DNA of 64,000 nt from CAZVLQ01 sp964628185 (lineage in GTDB: Bacteria; Pseudomonadota; Zetaproteobacteria; Mariprofundales; Mariprofundaceae), in contig CAZVLQ010000009.1 of NCBI GenBank assembly GCA_964628185.1, positions 1 through 64,000 on the forward strand, in the 5' to 3' direction. The notes under the pieces are model-generated. The model had not been told where the DNA came from, searched no databases, and saw only the letters and a list, made by a program, of their open reading frames with translations. Positions 62,104-64,000 of this stretch are shown here, one piece after another; within the stretch, counting starts at the first letter, position 1; each line of letters starts with the position of its first letter. Both the position numbers and the translations under genes were made by a program.

Positions 62104-63293
62104 GTCGAACGCTTCCCGGCGGGGCCTGATCCCGTCTTTTTCCGGCCGTCATTGCGTATATTCTCGGGCAGATGGCGTTGCACGGAAAAAATTAGTCCCA
62201 GCAGCATGCAGACGCCGAGCAAGGCGCTGCCGCCATAGGACATCAGGGGCATGGGCATTCCCTTGGTGGGCATGATTCCCATGGCCGCACCCATATTAAT
62301 CAGGAATGTGGCGGCCAGAAGCGCCGCGCAGCCCAGCACCAGAAGACGCCGGTAGACGTCCTGCACACGCCATGCGAGTAGCATACCGCGCCATAATACA
62401 ATGCAAAAAACCGCGATCAGCCCGAGCGTGCCGATCAGCCCCGTCTCTTCGGCCAGCACGGCGGAGATGAAATCAGTAAACGGCTCGGGAAGATAGAACA
62501 GCTTTTGAACGCCCTGGCCGATACCCGCGCCCCACACACCGCCGGCGCCAAAAGCGATCATGGACTGGACAAGCTGATAGCCGTCACCGAAAGGATCCGC
62601 CCAGGGATCCATGAAACTGAGTATGCGTTGAAAGCGATAGGGCTCGGCCAGCAAAATAACGCCGCCGAGGGGAATGACGCTTGCAAGCAGCAATGCAAGG
62701 TGCTGTATGGGAACTCCCCCCACAAACCACAGGCAAAGACAAAGCGCCACCAGCAGGGCGGCATTGCCGAAATCAGGCTGCAACAGCAGGAGGATGACGG
62801 CAACAACCAGCATGACCAGCATCGGGGCAAGACCCGTGGAAAACTGCCGCAAACGTTCCGGAAACGCCGCCATGTAATAAGCCATATAAATGATCAGCAC
62901 GGGCTTGAGCAATTCAACCGGCTGCAGGGTCAGACCGAACAGGGTGAACCAGCGCCTGGCCCCGTTGAAATCCCCGCCGACGCCCGGCAGAAGCACCAGC
63001 ACCATCATCAGCATGGCACCGCCGAGCAAAAGCATGACCGTCGCACGCCACCAGTCCACGTCAATCCGTGACATCCACCACATCAGGGCAAGGCCCAGCG
63101 GCATGTAGACCAGCCAGTGGCCGATGATGCGCCAGGCGTCGCCATAGCGCGCTTCGGACACGCTCATGCTGGCGCTGGCCACCATGACAAGGCTGGTCGC
63201 GGCCAGCAGCAGAACCCCGCCCAGCATCAGCGGATCAAAAGGCAACAGCCTTCCGGGCGTGCCGGACATTTTCGCATGCGTCATCCTCATCAT
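62100..63293 (-). CDS. ftsW: Septal peptidoglycan polymerase FtsW (SEDS family)
   Basis: FtsW is the SEDS glycosyltransferase that polymerises lipid II at the septum with its partner PBP3. The 397-residue protein has ten hydrophobic segments and the family motifs FNGARRWFTLFGLTLQPVELLKP at about residue 110, LLQPDFGNAALLVAL at about 172, and YQLVQSMIAFGAGGVWGAGIGQGVQKLFYLPEPFTDFISAVLAEETG at about 240-285. The last contains the catalytic-loop Asp and Glu. LPTKGMPMPLMSYGGSALL-like sequence (IMPTKGMPMPLMSYGGSA) follows. The ATG overlaps the murD stop. Confidence 0.96.
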   Translation of the reverse strand: MMRMTHAKMSGTPGRLLPFDPLMLGGVLLLAATSLVMVASASMSVSEARYGDAWRIIGHWLVYMPLGLALMWWMSRIDVDWWRATVMLLLGGAMLMMVLVLLPGVGGDFNGARRWFTLFGLTLQPVELLKPVLIIYMAYYMAAFPERLRQFSTGLAPMLVMLVVAVILLLLQPDFGNAALLVALCLCLWFVGGVPIQHLALLLASVIPLGGVILLAEPYRFQRILSFMDPWADPFGDGYQLVQSMIAFGAGGVWGAGIGQGVQKLFYLPEPFTDFISAVLAEETGLIGTLGLIAVFCIVLWRGMLLAWRVQDVYRRLLVLGCAALLAATFLINMGAAMGIMPTKGMPMPLMSYGGSALLGVCMLLGLIFSVQRHLPENIRNDGRKKTGSGPAGKRST

Positions 63294-64000
63294 GCCGCCT
63301 TCTCCAGGGAGGCCAGCGCCTCGGCAAAGCGGCGGCCCCGCTCGGCATAGTCCCTGAACTGATCCTGGCTGGCGGCGGCCGGTGACAGCAGCACCGGCAG
63401 GGGTATATCGGCCTGTGCGGCCAGCATCACGGCATGGCGGATATCACCGGCAATTTTAAAGGGCACACCCGCCTGTTCCAGTAATTTCAGGTACGGCTTC
63501 GGCTGTTTGCCGATTACGCAGGCAAACGCCACATGCCGTCTGACCGCGTCGGTCAGCGGTGTCAAATCCAGGCCCTTGGTCAAGCCGCCGCAAATCCAGA
63601 TCACGTGTTCAAAAGAGACAAGCGCCGCTGCGGCCGCATCCGGGTTGGTTGCCTTGGAATCATCATACCACGGCTTGCCCGAGTGATGCCCAATGTAACG
63701 CAGACGGTGATCGAGACCCCGGAATGCAGTCACCGCTTCCGCAATCACGCCCGTCGATACGTCGAAATCCGCCGCCGCCTGGGCCGCAACCGCCAGATTC
63801 AGGTGCTGGTGCGCCCCACGCACCATGACATGGTCAAGGCGGACATGCCGGCGTTTGTTTTTGTTCGTCCAGAACAGGCTGTGTTGCTCACCGTGGATCA
63901 GCAGCCCCGCATCCGCCCGGGAATCATCATCGACCACGCCAAAGCGCCGCACCCGCACACCGCGCTGCGTCAGCCTGTGCGCCAGGGTATCCCAGTGCTC
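63290..64000 (-). CDS. murD: UDP-N-acetylmuramoylalanine--D-glutamate ligase, N-terminus cut by window
   Basis: Only the C-terminal part of MurD, about 236 codons, is in the window; the frame runs open to the right edge. Visible are the central-domain end (HQHLNLAVAAQAAADF, where other MurD have HN..N..AA), FRGLDHRLRYIGHHSGKPWYDDSKATNPDAAAAAL with the Mur-ligase DSKATN motif, VIWICGGLTKGLD, and a C-terminal LLSPAAASQDQFRDYAERGRRF that matches the LSPACASFDMF motif of the family. The stop overlaps ftsW. murF and mraY would be expected further right. Confidence 0.95.
   Translation of the reverse strand, partial: EHWDTLAHRLTQRGVRVRRFGVVDDDSRADAGLLIHGEQHSLFWTNKNKRRHVRLDHVMVRGAHQHLNLAVAAQAAADFDVSTGVIAEAVTAFRGLDHRLRYIGHHSGKPWYDDSKATNPDAAAAALVSFEHVIWICGGLTKGLDLTPLTDAVRRHVAFACVIGKQPKPYLKLLEQAGVPFKIAGDIRHAVMLAAQADIPLPVLLSPAAASQDQFRDYAERGRRFAEALASLEKAA

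Noticed and set aside
1..64000. CRISPR arrays, prophage or complete insertion sequences
   Set aside because: No regularly spaced repeats, phage structural genes or transposase frames were found; only small repeats without a transposase are present.

Overview
This is a gene-dense, GC-rich chromosomal segment from a Gram-negative bacterium. Lipid A export (msbA), lpxC, a complete run of the division and cell-wall (dcw) cluster, an outer-membrane polysaccharide exporter and hopanoid modification genes point to a proteobacterium. The hrcA-grpE-dnaK-dnaJ-dapB order, the argC/coiled-coil protein/bactofilin group behind rplM-rpsI, and murB lying between murC and ddl suit a betaproteobacterium or a deep-branching gammaproteobacterium. 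The sequence alone does not resolve genus.

Layout. 1-4.4 kb: a cut tRNA-Val, panE-like reductase, fused malic enzyme and an M23 peptidase. 4.4-12 kb (+): a degenerate JAMM-fold protein, hemA-prfA-prmC, then two hopanoid genes (hpnI copy 1, hpnN) overlapping into the same operon. 12-17.7 kb (-): hpnL-hpnK-hpnJ-hpnI copy 2, then an MFS carrier. 17.9-21.4 kb (+): pstS-C-A-B phosphate importer, with palindromic repeats in two of its junctions. 21.4-28.3 kb (-): AbrB-type protein, hydrolase, dapB and the heat-shock operon. 28.5-33.6 kb (+): rplM-rpsI, argC, coiled-coil membrane protein, bactofilin, gamma-carbonic-anhydrase-like protein and Ppx/GppA phosphatase, with one complete and one partial copy of a small mobile repeat. 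A further partial copy lies at 22.4 kb.

33.5-46 kb (-) is the most unusual part. It is a directional locus: ExeA-like ATPase, HD-GYP-like protein with eroded catalytic motifs, a three-part lipoprotein (FG-GAP propeller + OmpA-like domain + Wza-type export domain), Wzc-like tyrosine kinase, a tiny membrane protein, O-antigen-ligase-like protein, cell-wall amidase, MsbA and a DUF374 acyltransferase. I read it as a polysaccharide assembly and export machine with a peptidoglycan-anchored outer-membrane channel. No glycosyltransferase or exosortase lies inside it.

46.3-49.5 kb (-): glycine-zipper/TPR protein, M48 protease and a KhtTU-type K+/H+ antiporter. 49.6-51.8 kb (-): leuCD. 52-53.5 kb (+): folA, lipB, dksA. 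53.6-64 kb (-): murD-ftsW-murG-murC-murB-ddl-ftsQ-ftsA-ftsZ, then lpxC, mostly with overlapping start and stop codons. murD is cut by the window edge. No rRNA, CRISPR array, prophage or intact transposase gene was seen.
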